A stretch of DNA of 64,000 nt from Eulemur rufifrons (taxonomy: Eukaryota; Chordata; Mammalia; Primates; Lemuridae), in contig NC_090983.1 of assembly GCF_041146395.1 (NCBI RefSeq), forward strand, positions 63,929,501-63,993,500. Direction: 5' to 3'. The position numbers and the translations under genes are program-made. Positions within the stretch are counted from its first letter, which is position 1; each line of letters starts with the position of its first letter. The notes beneath the pieces are model-generated. The model made no database searches, had not been told where the DNA came from, and was given only the letters and a program-made list of their open reading frames with translations. Shown here piece by piece: positions 48,991 to 60,602 of this stretch.

Positions 48991-49885
48991 TAAGCCAAAA
49001 ACGAGAGTTTCTATTTGTTCTATGATCTGATTTCATTGCACATGAAACGTTATTATCAACCTTAATTTTAAATGAGTTCAGAGACATATCATGCTAATAT
49101 TTTAGTGTTCAAATTCCCCATTAGGAAAGTAACTTGTTATCTAATGCAAATCTCTCATGTTTTAATTTATTCTGTAAAATGTGAAAAAAGCTGATTGTCA
49201 TGCTGATCAGGCTGCCTGCAAGACGTGGCTGTGGCGACAGAACTGTAAAGCTCACAGACCACACGGCTAATTGCTAAATGGAGCCTGCTGCCAGAGCAGG
49301 GGAGACAGAACCAAGGAAGAATCAATCTCCCCTTTACGAAGTGCTAATTTCAAAGCCCAATTAGGCTCCTGGGGCCCTAATTTCTTGGCTATAAACAAGG
49401 TGTGTGGCGTTCTCACCCTTTTCCATGCTGCTGCCAAGCTTGCCCTGCACTGTGTCCTTAGGTGCCATCTGAGGACATCCTGAACCTGACACCTGAGGCC
49501 ACACCTGCTCAGACAGAGCGACAGCCAAACTGGCTCAACTTTGGATTGAATTTTCAATTCTCCCTTCAGAGGCTCAGTGTCCTGATTCAGATATTGGTGA
49601 TCTTTGGCCTTTTCTCAACCGTCCCTGGCGACCTATGTCCTGAGGGCCTCTCTGCGGACCGTGGGCCTGGGCACATCTCAGCAAAGCTAAACATCCATCT
49701 CTGCAGATACCAGGGCAGCCCCTTAGAACTCTGTGTCCCCTTGATCATCCTCCTCCCAACACACACCTCACTGCCACACCAAGTGACAGGATCAAATGGC
49801 CTTTCTCCATATTTGGGATATAAGGACATATATGGCATCTAGGCCACAAGAAAAGGTGGGAAACATTTCTTTCCCTTAAGTGTCT
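48990..49885. other. Unannotated; homeobox-type motif cluster
   Basis: No repeat recognised. Around 49255-49420 there is an unusual density of TAAT/ATTA cores and a forkhead-like 'ataaacaa' (for example ggctaattgct, gtgctaattt, ccaattaggc, ccctaatttc). This is only a motif impression, not evidence of an enhancer. Confidence 0.3.
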
Positions 49886-49889
49886 CGTG

Positions 49890-49975
49890 ACTATAGAGGG
49901 ATTGCACAGGTTTTGAAGTCAGAAAACCTAGATTCTAATTCTGGCTATGACACTTACTTGAGAGCCTCACTTTAA
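49890..49975 (+). mobile_element. MIR fragment, sense
   Basis: Contains 'ttgaagtcagaaaacctaga' and 'ttctaattctggctatgaca', the MIR 5' core. Confidence 0.6.
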
Positions 49976-49979
49976 GGAG

Positions 49980-50390
49980 TCAAGTGGGCAACTAGGCAGC
50001 TGCCACTTAATTAATGGATACAGAGACATCTTTTCCCTTTTTTTATTATTTTATCCTACATTGCCTTAAAGTTAAGAGACCAAAGCAATTTATAGTAGCT
50101 ATAGTCATCTCCTTTTTAAAATCAGTTTATCAGTGAATTTATGGACTAATTTGAACCCCTGTATTGTCAAAGAGAACTTGAATAGAAAGAGCTCTGTGAT
50201 CCTAAGAGCTACATTCTCATTTTACACAGTTGTCTGAAGTCCTGCTTTTTAAATTATTCTCCACAGCAGCACTTTGATAATTTGTGGTGTCAGTGGGGCT
50301 CAAGTCTTCAGGATTCAATGCTGCTCGGTTCTGAGCAGGATACTAAAGAAATGCAAGTCATGCTAGACATTGGTCATGATTTTTGACTGC
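49980..50390. other. No recognisable feature
   Basis: Unique-looking AT-rich sequence. Confidence 0.4.
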
Positions 50391-50394
50391 CCAG

Positions 50395-50937
50395 TATTTG
50401 AACACCCTGCCTGGGTTTGTGGTAATTTTATTCATATGAGGCACAGTTTCCCATCAACAAAGAAGCTGAAAATGCAAATACTTGCTTTCCTGCCTTCCTT
50501 GCAGCCAGAGCGCGGGCATGTGACTGGGTTCTACCAACCGACGCACTCAGCCCTTTTGTGGAAGCTGATGGAACACAGAAGCGCAGACCACTTGAATTTT
50601 ATCCTAAGGAGGGTGGCGGTCACAGCAGCAGCTACCTAGAGGTTTCTGAAGTGGCTGTGACAAGTTTTATTTGCAGTGTCCAGTGTCCAGTGTCCAGGGT
50701 TTTGGGAGGTACTGGTTGGGAGGGCTGTGTCCAGTGATGTTGCTAGTTTGTCTTCCCAGGACTGACCAGCACCATGGCGTGATCCGGGACCTTGTTCTGG
50801 GCTGCACAGTCTCTAAGCCTAGTTCCCCAGCCCTCCTGGAGATCCTGTGGATTATGTAATACCTCTTAATAAATTCTTTTCTGCTTTAAACACCCCAAGT
50901 TGGTTGTTGCTTGCATCTGAGAACTGTGATTGATACA
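50395..50937 (+). mobile_element. LTR-like repeat, sense, related to 6190-6595
   Basis: Carries 'ccttgcagccagagcgcggg', 'catgtgactgggttctacca', an AATAAA within 'ctcttaataaattcttttct', and ends 'ctgagaactgtgattgatac'. Same ancient LTR-like group as 6190-6595. A 7-bp unit (agtgtcc) is repeated three times near 50675-50695. The short open frames in it are not genes. Confidence 0.6.
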
Positions 50938-50939
50938 TT

Positions 50940-52100
50940 GGCCCATGCCCCCAAGGGATTTATCATCCTGGGGTGGAGGTGACCAACACACATGAAACAT
51001 CTGGGATACATAAGATAGCATGTCAGATTATATCCGATAGGTTGTGCTTTATACAAAAAATACTGCACAAATAGAGAATAGGAAGAGAAAGTAGAGTGTA
51101 GTGATTCAGGCTCCAGACTAGATTCAGGGATTACCAATGCAAAGGCCTTTAAGGGCCATGCAGGTAGGAGTAAATGAATGCAGCTGGTGGGGCATTGGGG
51201 CAAAATTAAATGAGATGATGTTTATAAAGCCCAGTGCATTGCTTATAAGAAATGCACAAAAGTGGTACCATGGTAATAATACCAGGGTCTAAACCAATAA
51301 AAATAGCTAGTCCTTACCTAGTGCTTACTTAGTCCAGATCCTGTTCTAGAGCTCTGTTCTTAAGGTGAATAGACTACATATTCAGTTTGCCTGGAAAAGC
51401 CCTCGTGTTTCCTGTGTAAATTAGCATTTACCCTGGATTTTTCACTTTTTAGCAGCAATTGTATTAACAGTTGCAGTAAAATAAGTCAGAATGAGTGTCT
51501 GTCATTGCTTCGGCTAACCTGTGATAAAATAAACCATGGATGACCGATCTCTTTTTTCCAGCTTCTTCCAGATACAATATAAGTTAACATTTAAGTTTTC
51601 ATAGTCTCCATTGAGGACGTTCCCTGCTGAAGTGCTCCTAGGAAGGAGCAGCTAGGGACAGCTAACTCCTTCCTGGTTGGGTGGTGGCAGGGAAACATTC
51701 CGCAGTGCTGTCCCTGTTGGCCACTTGGTGCACCAGCCAGATGTGCCCAGGCCTGCGAGACACAGCCTGCAAGAAAAGCTCTGGGGACAAATATGGCTAA
51801 GAGACTGGGGTATGGGATTATCTGCCAAAACCAATATTCCACTTACATTGTTTTTTTAATATTCAGAAAGTTAAAAACATTTTTAGGCTTTAATGTATAC
51901 TATGTATTATTTTATTTTGGGGGAAATTTATTTCTAAAGTAGTTTTTGAATAGAACTATTTTATTGATCCACCAGTAAACTGAAAAATTTTGTTGGTCGG
52001 TAAATAAATATTTCAAAAATCATATGTATTTACTTATTTTTAGTGTCTTTCTTCACTCTCAGAAGTATATTGTTTTGGACAATAAATTATCAGGTCACCT
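50940..52100. other. No recognisable feature
   Basis: Unique-looking, AT-rich after 51850. Overlapping short frames on both strands at 51590-51860 are not gene-like. Confidence 0.4.
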
Positions 52101-52104
52101 TCTC

Positions 52105-52305
52105 TGTTTGTATTTACTCAGTTAATCCACAGAACAACCCTCTGAAATAGATTATTTTAAACATTTCTATTTACAGGTGAGGAAACTGAAGACAAGAGAA
52201 ATACAGTTATCTCTTGCTTAAAGTATTTAGTTAATTGGTGACAAACTGAGATTTTAAATTTGGAAATCTGGCTCCAGAGTCTTTGCTCACAATCATGACT
52301 CAAAA
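52105..52305 (-). mobile_element. MIR SINE, antisense
   Basis: Landmarks: 'ttacaggtgaggaaactgaa', 'acaaactgagattttaaatt', 'ctggctccagagtctttgct'. Confidence 0.72.
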
Positions 52306-52339
52306 ACAGGCTTCATGGAAGAAATAGGATTTTAGCCTG

Positions 52340-52505
52340 GAGGCCCCTTGCTAGCCTGTAACCTTGGGCAATTTACTTCTCTCTCTGAGCTTCTGTTGCT
52401 TTATCTAGAAAATGGGATGCCATTGCCTATCTCACAGGGTTGCTGGAGGGTTCAGTGAATTAACGTGTAAGAAAGTGCTTTTGTAAATGCTGTACATATT
52501 TAAGA
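52340..52505 (+). mobile_element. MIR SINE, sense
   Basis: Landmarks: 'gtaaccttgggcaatttact', 'tctagaaaatgggatgccat', 'cacagggttgctggagggtt', 'gtaagaaagtgcttttgtaa'. It faces the antisense MIR immediately upstream. Confidence 0.78.
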
Positions 52506-52955
52506 CCATCCTGTGTGAGCCTTCTCCATAATCTAAGCAGCATTGTGTGGGATGATGCTCTAAACCCAGGGATGTACTGGGTGACAAGCGATGACTCTCA
52601 GTTGCTCTGAGTTCTATCTCCAACTGAATAAATTAGAAGATAACAGTTCAGATGTGTGTAGAGAAACACACTGTGGTGTGATGTACCAAGAATCCTCACA
52701 CTGGTAACATGGAGCATATGTATGTGTGGTTGAATTGTTCTGGGTAGACACTGAGTCATAGGGTCAAAGGATCTGAAGGATTTAAAATCTGTTCTGTTCC
52801 TTTAGAATCAGCTGCCAGCAAAGAGAAACCATTCCTGACTCGTGTCTCTGGTTCTCCCTAAAATCTAGGTGGAAACTGGAAAAAAAGACACAGTCATTGT
52901 GGATGGCTGATGGGCTTTTCAATAATCTCATGAAGGGAACCAAGTAATTTCCTGT
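52505..52955. other. No recognisable feature
   Basis: Unique-looking sequence; no supported feature. Confidence 0.4.
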
Positions 52956-52959
52956 CTGT

Positions 52960-53915
52960 GTGGCCATTACTCAGGCTCTAACCACTGTCCTCTGGACAGC
53001 TCCAGGAGTTCAAATTGCCTTGAGTCTGAACTCCTCTGACCTGCTTGCTTTGCTTGCTACTGCACAGATTTTTCTGAAATGCAAATCTGATCACTCCACT
53101 GCCCTACTTACGATCCTTCAATGAATTCCCTTGTTCTTAGTGTAAAGTTTAAAGCCATCTGCATCCTTTACTCAAGGCAGAAACCCAAGTGTCATCTTTG
53201 ATATCTTGTTCTGCTTTTTATTTGATCCATCATGAAGACCAGCTGATTTTATGGAGAACTTTTGAATTTTCTCATCTGTCTATATTTATGTCACTACTAC
53301 CAAATCAAAGCTTTCCCCCTGCTACAATAATCTCTTGAATGATTTCCCAACTTATATTCTTTCCCCCCTCCAATCTGTTTTCCACCCTGTAATTAGAGTG
53401 ATCTTTTCAAAACATGAATTTGTTTTGTGTCATCACATTGCTTAAAAACCTTTAATGACATTTCATTGCTTTTGGGTAGAGGTATAATTTCTTAACTTGA
53501 CCTTCAAGGCCTTACATGGTCTGGCTTTTACATGTATGTCCTGCCTCATCTTGTACTTGTATCTTTTGGTTTCTCTTTTTTAGGACACTCTGTGACCTCA
53601 TTCAATCCTTCTATTTGCCATCTTCCCTCCCAGTATTGGCATTTTTACATGCTCATTTCACTCTCCTCTTAATCTGGTTACATCCTACTCATCCTTAGGT
53701 CTTAGTTCCACGGCCACTTATTTAGGGGAGCCTTCCCTGACATTGCATCTCAGGTCTCTCATGTGTTTTCAGAGCACTGAAGATCTCTCCTTCATAGCAC
53801 TGACCACAGTTTTAACTTCATTTGTATTTGTACAATTGTTATAGTCTTTCATTCAGACTAGACTGTTAGCACCATGAGTACCACCAGGCCATTTGATTTT
53901 GCTCACCTTTTTTGT
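52960..53915 (+). mobile_element. L2 fragments, sense (two pieces)
   Basis: A first piece to about 53175 (aaatctgatcactccactgc, agtgtaaagtttaaagccat) is followed by a second that restarts further upstream in L2 (acccaagtgtcatctttgat) and runs to the 3' region (cttacatggtctggctttta, ttccctgacattgcatctca, actagactgttagcaccatg). The repeated segment shows these are two copies in tandem. Confidence 0.82.
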
Positions 53916-54065
53916 CAGTTAGATAATGCTACATAATAAATGAGTCCAAAATTTAGTGACTTAAAACATTAATTGTTGCATGAAAAGATTCTCAGTGTCA
54001 TTAGTCATTAGTAAGATGCAAATCAAAACCATAATGAAGTACCACCTCATACCCACTAGGATGGC

Positions 54066-54092
54066 TATAATAATAATAATAATAAAAAAAAC
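54066..54092. repeat. (ATA)n then A run inside L1
   Basis: About six 'ata' units followed by an A run within the L1 sequence. Local slippage. Confidence 0.85.
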
Positions 54093-54391
54093 AAGAAATA
54101 ATAAGTGTTGGTGAGGATGTGGAGAAATTGGAACTCTCATATATTGGTCATGGGAATGTATTAATAAAACAATTCAGCTGCTTTGGAAAACAGTTTGATA
54201 TTTCCTCAAAATTTAAACATAGAATTATATGATGCCACAATTTCACTCCTAGATATATACACAAAGGAATTGAAAACAGGTACTCAAACAAGTACATATA
54301 TACACGATAGCAGCATTATTCATAAAAACCAAAAAGTAGAAAGAGCCCAAATATCCATCAATGAATGAATGGATAAACAAATGGTGACAGA

Positions 54392-56592
54392 TAGGCATAC
54401 CTTGGAGATATTGCAGGTTTAGTTCTAGACCACCATAAGAAAACAAATACCACAAGAAAGTGAGTTACACAAATTTTTTTCATTCCCCAGTACATATAAA
54501 AGTTATGTTTAAACTGTACTATAAAGTGTGCAATAGCATTATGACTAAAAAAACAATGTATATACTTTAACTAAAAATATTTTATTGCTAAAAAGTGCTA
54601 ACAATAATTTGAGCCTTCAGCAAGTTGTAACCTTTTTTTTGGTGGAGGGTCTTGCCCCAGTGTTGATGGCTGCGGAATGATCAGGGTGGTGGTTGCTAAA
54701 GGTTGGGGTGACTGTGACAATTTCTTAAAACAAGGCAACAATGAAGTTTGCTGTATCAATTGACTCTTCCTTTCATGAAAGATTTCTCTGTAGCATGTGA
54801 TGCTGTTTGATAGCATTTTACCCACAATACAACTTGTTTTAAAATTGGGGTCAGTGCTCTCAAACCCTGCTGCTGCTTTATCAACTAAGTTTAAACAATA
54901 TTCTAAACACTTTGTTGTAATTTCAACAACATTCACAGCATCTTCACCAGGAGTAGACTCCATCTCAAGAAACCTCTTTGCTCATCCTTAAGAAGCAAGT
55001 CCTCATTTGTTCAAGTTTTATCATGAGATTGCAACAATTCAGTCACATCTTTAGGCTACACTTCTGGTTCTAGTTCTCTAGTTCTCTATTTCTATCACAT
55101 CTGCGGTGACTTCTTCTACTGAAGTCTTGAACTCCTCAAAGTCATCTATGAGGGTTGGAGTCAGCTTCTTCCAAACTCCTGTTAGTGTTGATATTTTGAC
55201 CTCTGTTCATTAATCATAAATGTTCTTAATGGCATGTAGAGTGGTCAGTCCTTTCTAGAAGGTTTTCAATTTACTTTGCCCAGATCCATCAGAGGAATTG
55301 CCATCTAGAGCAGACATAGCCTTACAAAATGTATTTCTTAATAAGACTTGAAACTCTAAATTGCTCCTTGATCCATGAGCTGCAGAATGGCTGTTGTGTT
55401 AGCAGGCATAAAAGCAACATTAATTTCCTTGATCATCTCCATCAGAACTCTTAGGTAACTAGGTGCATTGTCAATGAGCAGTAATATTTTGAAAGAAATC
55501 TTTTTTTTTCTGAGCAATAAGTCTCAAAAATGGGCTTAAAATATTCAGTAACCATGCTATAAGCAGATGTGCTATTATCTAGGCTTTGTTGTTCCATTTC
55601 TAGAGCACAGGCAGAGTAGTTTTTGCATAATTCTTAAGAGTCCGAGGATTTTTGGAATGGGAAATGCACATTGGCTTCAAATGAATGTCACCAGCTGCAT
55701 TAGCTCCTAACAAGAGAGTTAGCCTGTTCTTTGAAGATTTGAAGTCAGGCATTGACTTATCTCTAGCTATGAAAGTCCTAGATGGCATCATCTTCCAATA
55801 TAAGGTTGTCTAATCTACATAGAAAATCTGTTGTTTAGTGTAGCCACCTTCATCTTTGATCTTAGCTAGATCTTCTGGGGAACTTACTGCAGCTTCTACA
55901 TTAGCACTTGCTACTTCTCCTTGCACTGTCATGTTATGGAAATGCTTTCTTTCCTTCAATATCATGAACCGACCTCCACTAGCTTCCACTAAAACTATCC
56001 CTATAAGAAATACAGCTGTTTTGCTTTCTTATTATTCATGCGTTCGCTGGAGTAGCACTTTTAATTTCTTTTGCACTCACAACTTTGCTAATTGGTGCCT
56101 TCCTCACTAAACGTAGTCATTTCTAGCTTTTGATTTAAAATGAGAGACAGGGGACTCTTCCTTCCACTTGAACACTTAGAAGACATTGTAAGGTTATTAA
56201 GTGACCCAATGTCAATATTCTGTGTCTCAGAGAATGAGGAGGCTTGAAGAGAGGGAAAGATGGAGGTGGAGCCACCATAATACATACATGTATCAATTAA
56301 GTTTGCAGTCATATATGGGTGCAATTTTGGTGCCCCAAAACAATTACAATAGTAACATCAAAGATTACTGATCACAGATCACCATAACAGATATAATAAT
56401 CATGAAAAAGTTTGAAATATTGAGAGAATTACCAAAATGTGCCACAGAGGCATGAAGTGAGCACATGTTGTTGGAAAAACAGTGCTGATGGACTTGCTCA
56501 ACATAGGGTTGCCACAAACCTTCAGTTTGTAAAAAAATACAGTATCTGTGAAGTGTAAATAAAGTGAAGTGCAATAAAATGAGATATACTTG
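54392..56592 (-). mobile_element. Tigger1 DNA transposon, nearly full length, antisense
   Basis: A pogo-type TcMar-Tigger element of 2201 bp; the consensus as I recall it is about 2.4 kb. Inverted ends: left 'taggcataccttggagatat', right '...aaaatgagatatacttg'. A TA follows the right end at 56593-56594. The interior matches Tigger1 along its length, apart from what appears to be a deletion of over 100 bp around 55985 in the region encoding the DNA-binding half, and further losses near 56085. It lies inside an L1. Confidence 0.95.
54598..56150 (-). pseudogene. Degenerate Tigger1 transposase
   Basis: Remnant of the pogo-family transposase related to the domesticated TIGD1 gene. The C-terminal 121 residues (54598-54963) are still open, starting [18 protein letters not shown] and ending EGSNYC. 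The core DDE region survives in pieces, for example [20 protein letters not shown] and [13 protein letters not shown] (55600-55791). Just upstream, the phrase for the first catalytic Asp reads FYVD followed directly by a stop (about 55810-55820), where the family has Glu. Further frame breaks and the deletion near 55985 remove the helix-turn-helix part. It is inactive. Confidence 0.92.
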
Positions 56593-57417
56593 TATACACA
56601 CAATGAACTATTACTAAGCCATAAAGAGGAATAAGGTACTGATATATGCTGCAATATGCATGAACCTCAAAAACATTTTGCTAAGTGAAAGAAGCCAGAT
56701 ACAACAGGTTACGTATTTTATGATTCCATTTAGATGAAATATCTATTAATAAAATAGATAGACCTTTAGAGACAGAGCACAGATTGGTGGTTGTCAGCGG
56801 CTGAGGGGATTGGGAAATGGGGAGAAATTGCTTCATGGGTACAGGGTTTTCTTTGGGCACAATGGAAACATTTCGGAGCTAGAGGTGACGGTTGCACAAC
56901 ATTGTGAATGCACTAAATGCCACTGAATTGTTCACTTTAAGATAGTTCATTTTACCTCAGTAAATCATTTTTATTTTTAATTAGCTATTGATGATTTCAT
57001 AAGAATCTACACAGTTGGCCAGACTCAGTTCTGTTCATCTGGGTGAGACTCACTGACCTCAGATGGGCTCGCTCATGTGTCTGCAGTTAGCTGTGGGGTC
57101 GACTGGGGTTGGAAGATCTGAGATTATTTTGGCTGAGATGACTTGGCTCTGCTCCATGTGGTCTCTCACCCTCCATCAGGCCACCTGGGCTTATTTGTAA
57201 GGCAGAAGCAGAAGTTAAGAGAGCAGGGCCTTTGGAGACCTAAACACAGGAGTGGCTCACTCACTTTTTCTCCATTCTCTTGGTCAGAGCAAATTGTAAG
57301 ACTAGCTGAGATTCAAGGGGTGGGAAAATAAATGTTATCCTTTGATGGGGAAGCTAGAGTGTCACATTACAATGGATGTAGCTATAGGGAAGGGGGGGAC
57401 TTTGCAACTGATCTAGC

Positions 57418-57480
57418 ATAGCTTTTTATCCCTAGTGCATGGTGCATACTCAATAAATGTTTGTCAATTAATGAACAAGT
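57418..57480 (+). mobile_element. L2 3' terminus, sense
   Basis: Contains 'gtgcatactcaataaatgtt' followed by 'tgtcaattaatgaa', the L2 3' end. Confidence 0.6.
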
Positions 57481-58090
57481 CATTGAATTTAGGCTGGAAG
57501 GGTATCTAGGGTTCATATTCAACATTTGAAATTATGAGTTCCCATGGGCAAGAAAGAAGAGAAAAACAGAATTCCTGAAGGTATTTGGTACCTCCTCAGA
57601 TTAATCTAACTTTCTCAGTTATAAATCAGAAACTCTTTCACTATCTCGTAAGGAGGGTGGAAAACCCCTTCCTCATCCTTTCTGGCCCACCCCTGTCCTT
57701 GTTTTGGTCAGGGTTTTGAGGACTTTCTGATGGGAACTAACACAAGTTTGGTAGCGATGTTTGTTGTGTGGCTCTCTTAAAAACAAAAACAAACAAACAA
57801 AAAACTGGCTCTCAGACAAACAAAAAGCCTGATTTATGGTGTTTGCCAATTTCCATGGTGTAAATACTCCCACCATGGCCCATTTCAAGCTACCAGGTTA
57901 AAGACACTGAAAGCAGAATTGGGAAAAGATGTACATATTTGGCTCTTGAGCGTCAATGAGAGCCAACATCAGCTCACTGCCAGCATGCCTCTGTGGGTCA
58001 GAGCTCAGCAGCACCCTGCCTGCCTTACCTCTTGCTTTTCTGGGACCATCAGAGCCAATGATCTGCTCTGATTTGTTGACTTATCACTTA
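57480..58090. other. No recognisable feature
   Basis: Unique-looking with an (AAAC)n run near 57783-57800. No gene supported. Confidence 0.4.
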
Positions 58091-58094
58091 AATT

Positions 58095-58225
58095 GTTCCT
58101 TTCATTCATTCACTCAATGATAATTATTGGGCAACTCCTACAATCAATTATGTTAGGCATTAGAGATAAAGTGATGAACAATATAAATGTGATGTCCACC
58201 TTCGTAGAGCTCTCATTCTCCCTAA
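58095..58225 (-). mobile_element. L2 3' end, antisense
   Basis: Inverted tail 'ttcattcactcaatgataat', then 'ttgggcaactcctacaatca', 'gatgaacaatataaatgtga', 'gtagagctctcattctccct'. Confidence 0.7.
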
Positions 58226-60594
58226 GTGAATTAGTACTTCCAGATCCTCCCATGGGAGTTCTGCACCTCTGACATTTTGCTCATTGGTGCTCTGAGAAGG
58301 GGTTAGTGTGGTGGCACCTCGGCCCAGAGGACGAAGACCCCAAAGTTTTCTTATAGTCCATCCATAGGATGAGGGTGTTATCACTCACAGAATTGTCATT
58401 TATTACACAGTGTTTTTGGATTACTTCTCTCTGGATTGGAACAAAATATTCAATCATAGATCAACTAGATAATTCAATTTTGATAGCATTGCTTCATCAC
58501 AATCTGCAAAATTAGAGGTTATTTTTGGCACCACACAGAACCCAAAGAAATCAGAATGTCTTTAATGGCTTTATGGCATTACATAATGTTCAATATAATG
58601 TAATCAATACATAGCACTCTGTATAAATAAACCATTTAGATTCTTACACATCTGAAGAAAGAGGGCACCATTTTCAGAAGTTCTTTTTTTCCCTTTACTA
58701 AACCCGAGTTCACACCTTTGGGGAATCCAATATTCATTTGAAGATAAATACTAAGGTATGTGGGTACGTGGAGTTTTTTTCTTTTCTTTTCAAATGTACA
58801 TAGTGCTTTTTTGGTATACTATTAACCATGACATATGTTTTTTTATTTCACTATGTTACCAATACACAAGTGTGTTTTGTGCCCCTTCGTCCACAAAGGA
58901 AAGGGGTAGCGCTATGAGTGGGTAGGTGGGGTGAATCCACATACAAAATATAAAAGCTTTTCCAAAATAAATATATTTTTTCATATGCCTAACTAAAGTT
59001 CCTAAAACAAATTATGCCTTAGTGAATGAAAGAAAAATTTGTGATTTATTTACTGTGTTCAGCACCCAAACATAAAGCGTAATACAATCAGTCATCTACG
59101 GCACTCACAGCTTTAATATTAATTGCATTTGGGAAAGCAGCAGAGTAGCAATCTTTGGGTGGGACAAGCAGCTGGGAGGCATATTTTCAGAATACAAAGC
59201 AGCTGGTTACCCTGGGTGAGTGTAGAGATCGACTTGGGAAACAGTAACTCATCCAGGAAAAGAATGCACTTCGCTCAGCAGCCAAGGTCACAAAGCCCGG
59301 AGTCCTCCTAGAAAATAGACGTACTGCTGGGGCAATTTGGTCTAACAAACTGTTATTTTCCCATGCAAAATACATTGCCTCCCTGCCAAGTCTCATGAGC
59401 ATGTAAAGAAAAATAACCACTTGTACCAATTACTTTGGGCCCCGATGTCATCGCAGGCTGTGAATGATGGGTTGCAGTGAAGTTCTGTGGAGGGCCCCCC
59501 AGGGACACAGAGTAGAGAGATCTGTGTTCTGCTAAGTTCCATGAGACCTGGTGTGAATCTTACAACCAACTCAGTGGGCAGCCTCACCATGGGGAGGAGG
59601 CTTGCGGAGGAGGCTTAGGGAGCAGTGATTGCATGTTTCTATTTGACTCAGAACTGTGAGTTGGCCTTGACTGCGGAGAGCTTATGTGGGACTCTTAATG
59701 TCAAAATTAATTTCTCTTTGTTCTGTGTTCCTATAGCACATTATTCTACTTTTAGTCGTGCATACCCTCCATTCAACCTGAACTGACAGTCTCTAGAGGG
59801 TGGAAACTGTCTTGGTTTATCTTAATATTCTCTCTGTTCTTGATAGGGATGGAGTGAACATTTGTTCAGCTGAAGTGAGAGGGAATTTAATTATTTCACA
59901 GGCTTTGCACTCCCCAGCTGATCACACATTCTCTGTTTAATTAATGGGGACTTTAGTGGATCTGCTGCCTTGGCTATCTCTGGCACGTTTGTGCCTCCTG
60001 GGTCTTGTGCTCACTCTCTCTTTCTATGGGAATAATCATACCTGTCTCATCTTTTTGGTAGGGTTTTGGTGACATCAAGTAAGAGAATAGATAGAATTGT
60101 GAAGATTTGGGAAAGGACTTTGAGTACTTGAGGTGTTACGTTTCCCCCAGGCAGCCCCTACTTCACTCCTACCCAGCAGTCATTTGCCTTCTGCTCGGGG
60201 GCTGCTGGTGAATCTAGTGGGAAAGATGTTTCAAAGCTATCCAGTGAGGCCTGCTAACAATATATTAATAACTTTGTTTCTCAATAATAAAGCAGAAATG
60301 TCTTTCTTATGTCCCCATTCTATCTAGTGGCCAAAAAATGAATCTAGTCAAGTCCACGTTTCTCAGTCATTTCAGGTTTTAAACTCAGCCATTTCAGCCA
60401 AATGCATCTCTCGGGGGGTAGACTTGAAGGCTGACATGCTTGTGCAACATCAGGCTTCTGGGAAGTGTCTGGTGATGGAGAAATGCCATGTGTTGGCACC
60501 CACTGTGACACACAGTCCTGTCTGATTTCTGGGTATATCTCCCTTTCATGTTGGTACCCACTTTGAGGCTCAAGTTCCTATTTATCTCAGATTA
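58225..60594. other. Mostly unannotated; one L2 tail
   Basis: Unique-looking sequence except a likely L2 sense fragment at about 59770-59875 (cagtctctagagggtggaaa, ggatggagtgaacatttgtt). Short frames at 59120-59590 on both strands are not gene-like. Confidence 0.45.
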
Positions 60595-60602
60595 GCCTAG
60601 AC

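Larger units (their letters stand above)
53977..56975 (+). mobile_element. L1 (L1M) 3' end, sense, split by Tigger1
   Basis: Left half 53977-54391 is the end of L1 ORF2 (gatgcaaatcaaaaccataa, gtgttggtgaggatgtggag, agcagcattattcataaaaa, atatccatcaatgaatgaat). Right half 56593-56975 continues directly (aatgaactattactaagcca, ttttgctaagtgaaagaagc, tttatgattccatttagatg, aatgccactgaattgttcac). The break falls in the middle of a conserved L1 phrase, so Tigger1 inserted into an existing L1. Confidence 0.9.
53918..57420 (-). mobile_element. LTR-like repeat, antisense, split by L1
   Basis: A short left piece (53918-53976: gataatgctacataataaat, atttagtgacttaaaacatt) and a longer right piece (about 56985-57420: ttcatctgggtgagactcac, atgtggtctctcaccctcca, caaattgtaagactagctga, gagtgtcacattacaatgga) are consecutive parts of one ancient LTR-type repeat in reverse orientation. 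The L1 and Tigger1 below lie between them. Confidence 0.65.

Noticed and set aside
50674..50697. Threefold repeat of agtgtcc as a possible protein-binding array
   Set aside because: Only three units inside an LTR-like repeat; simple slippage explains it.
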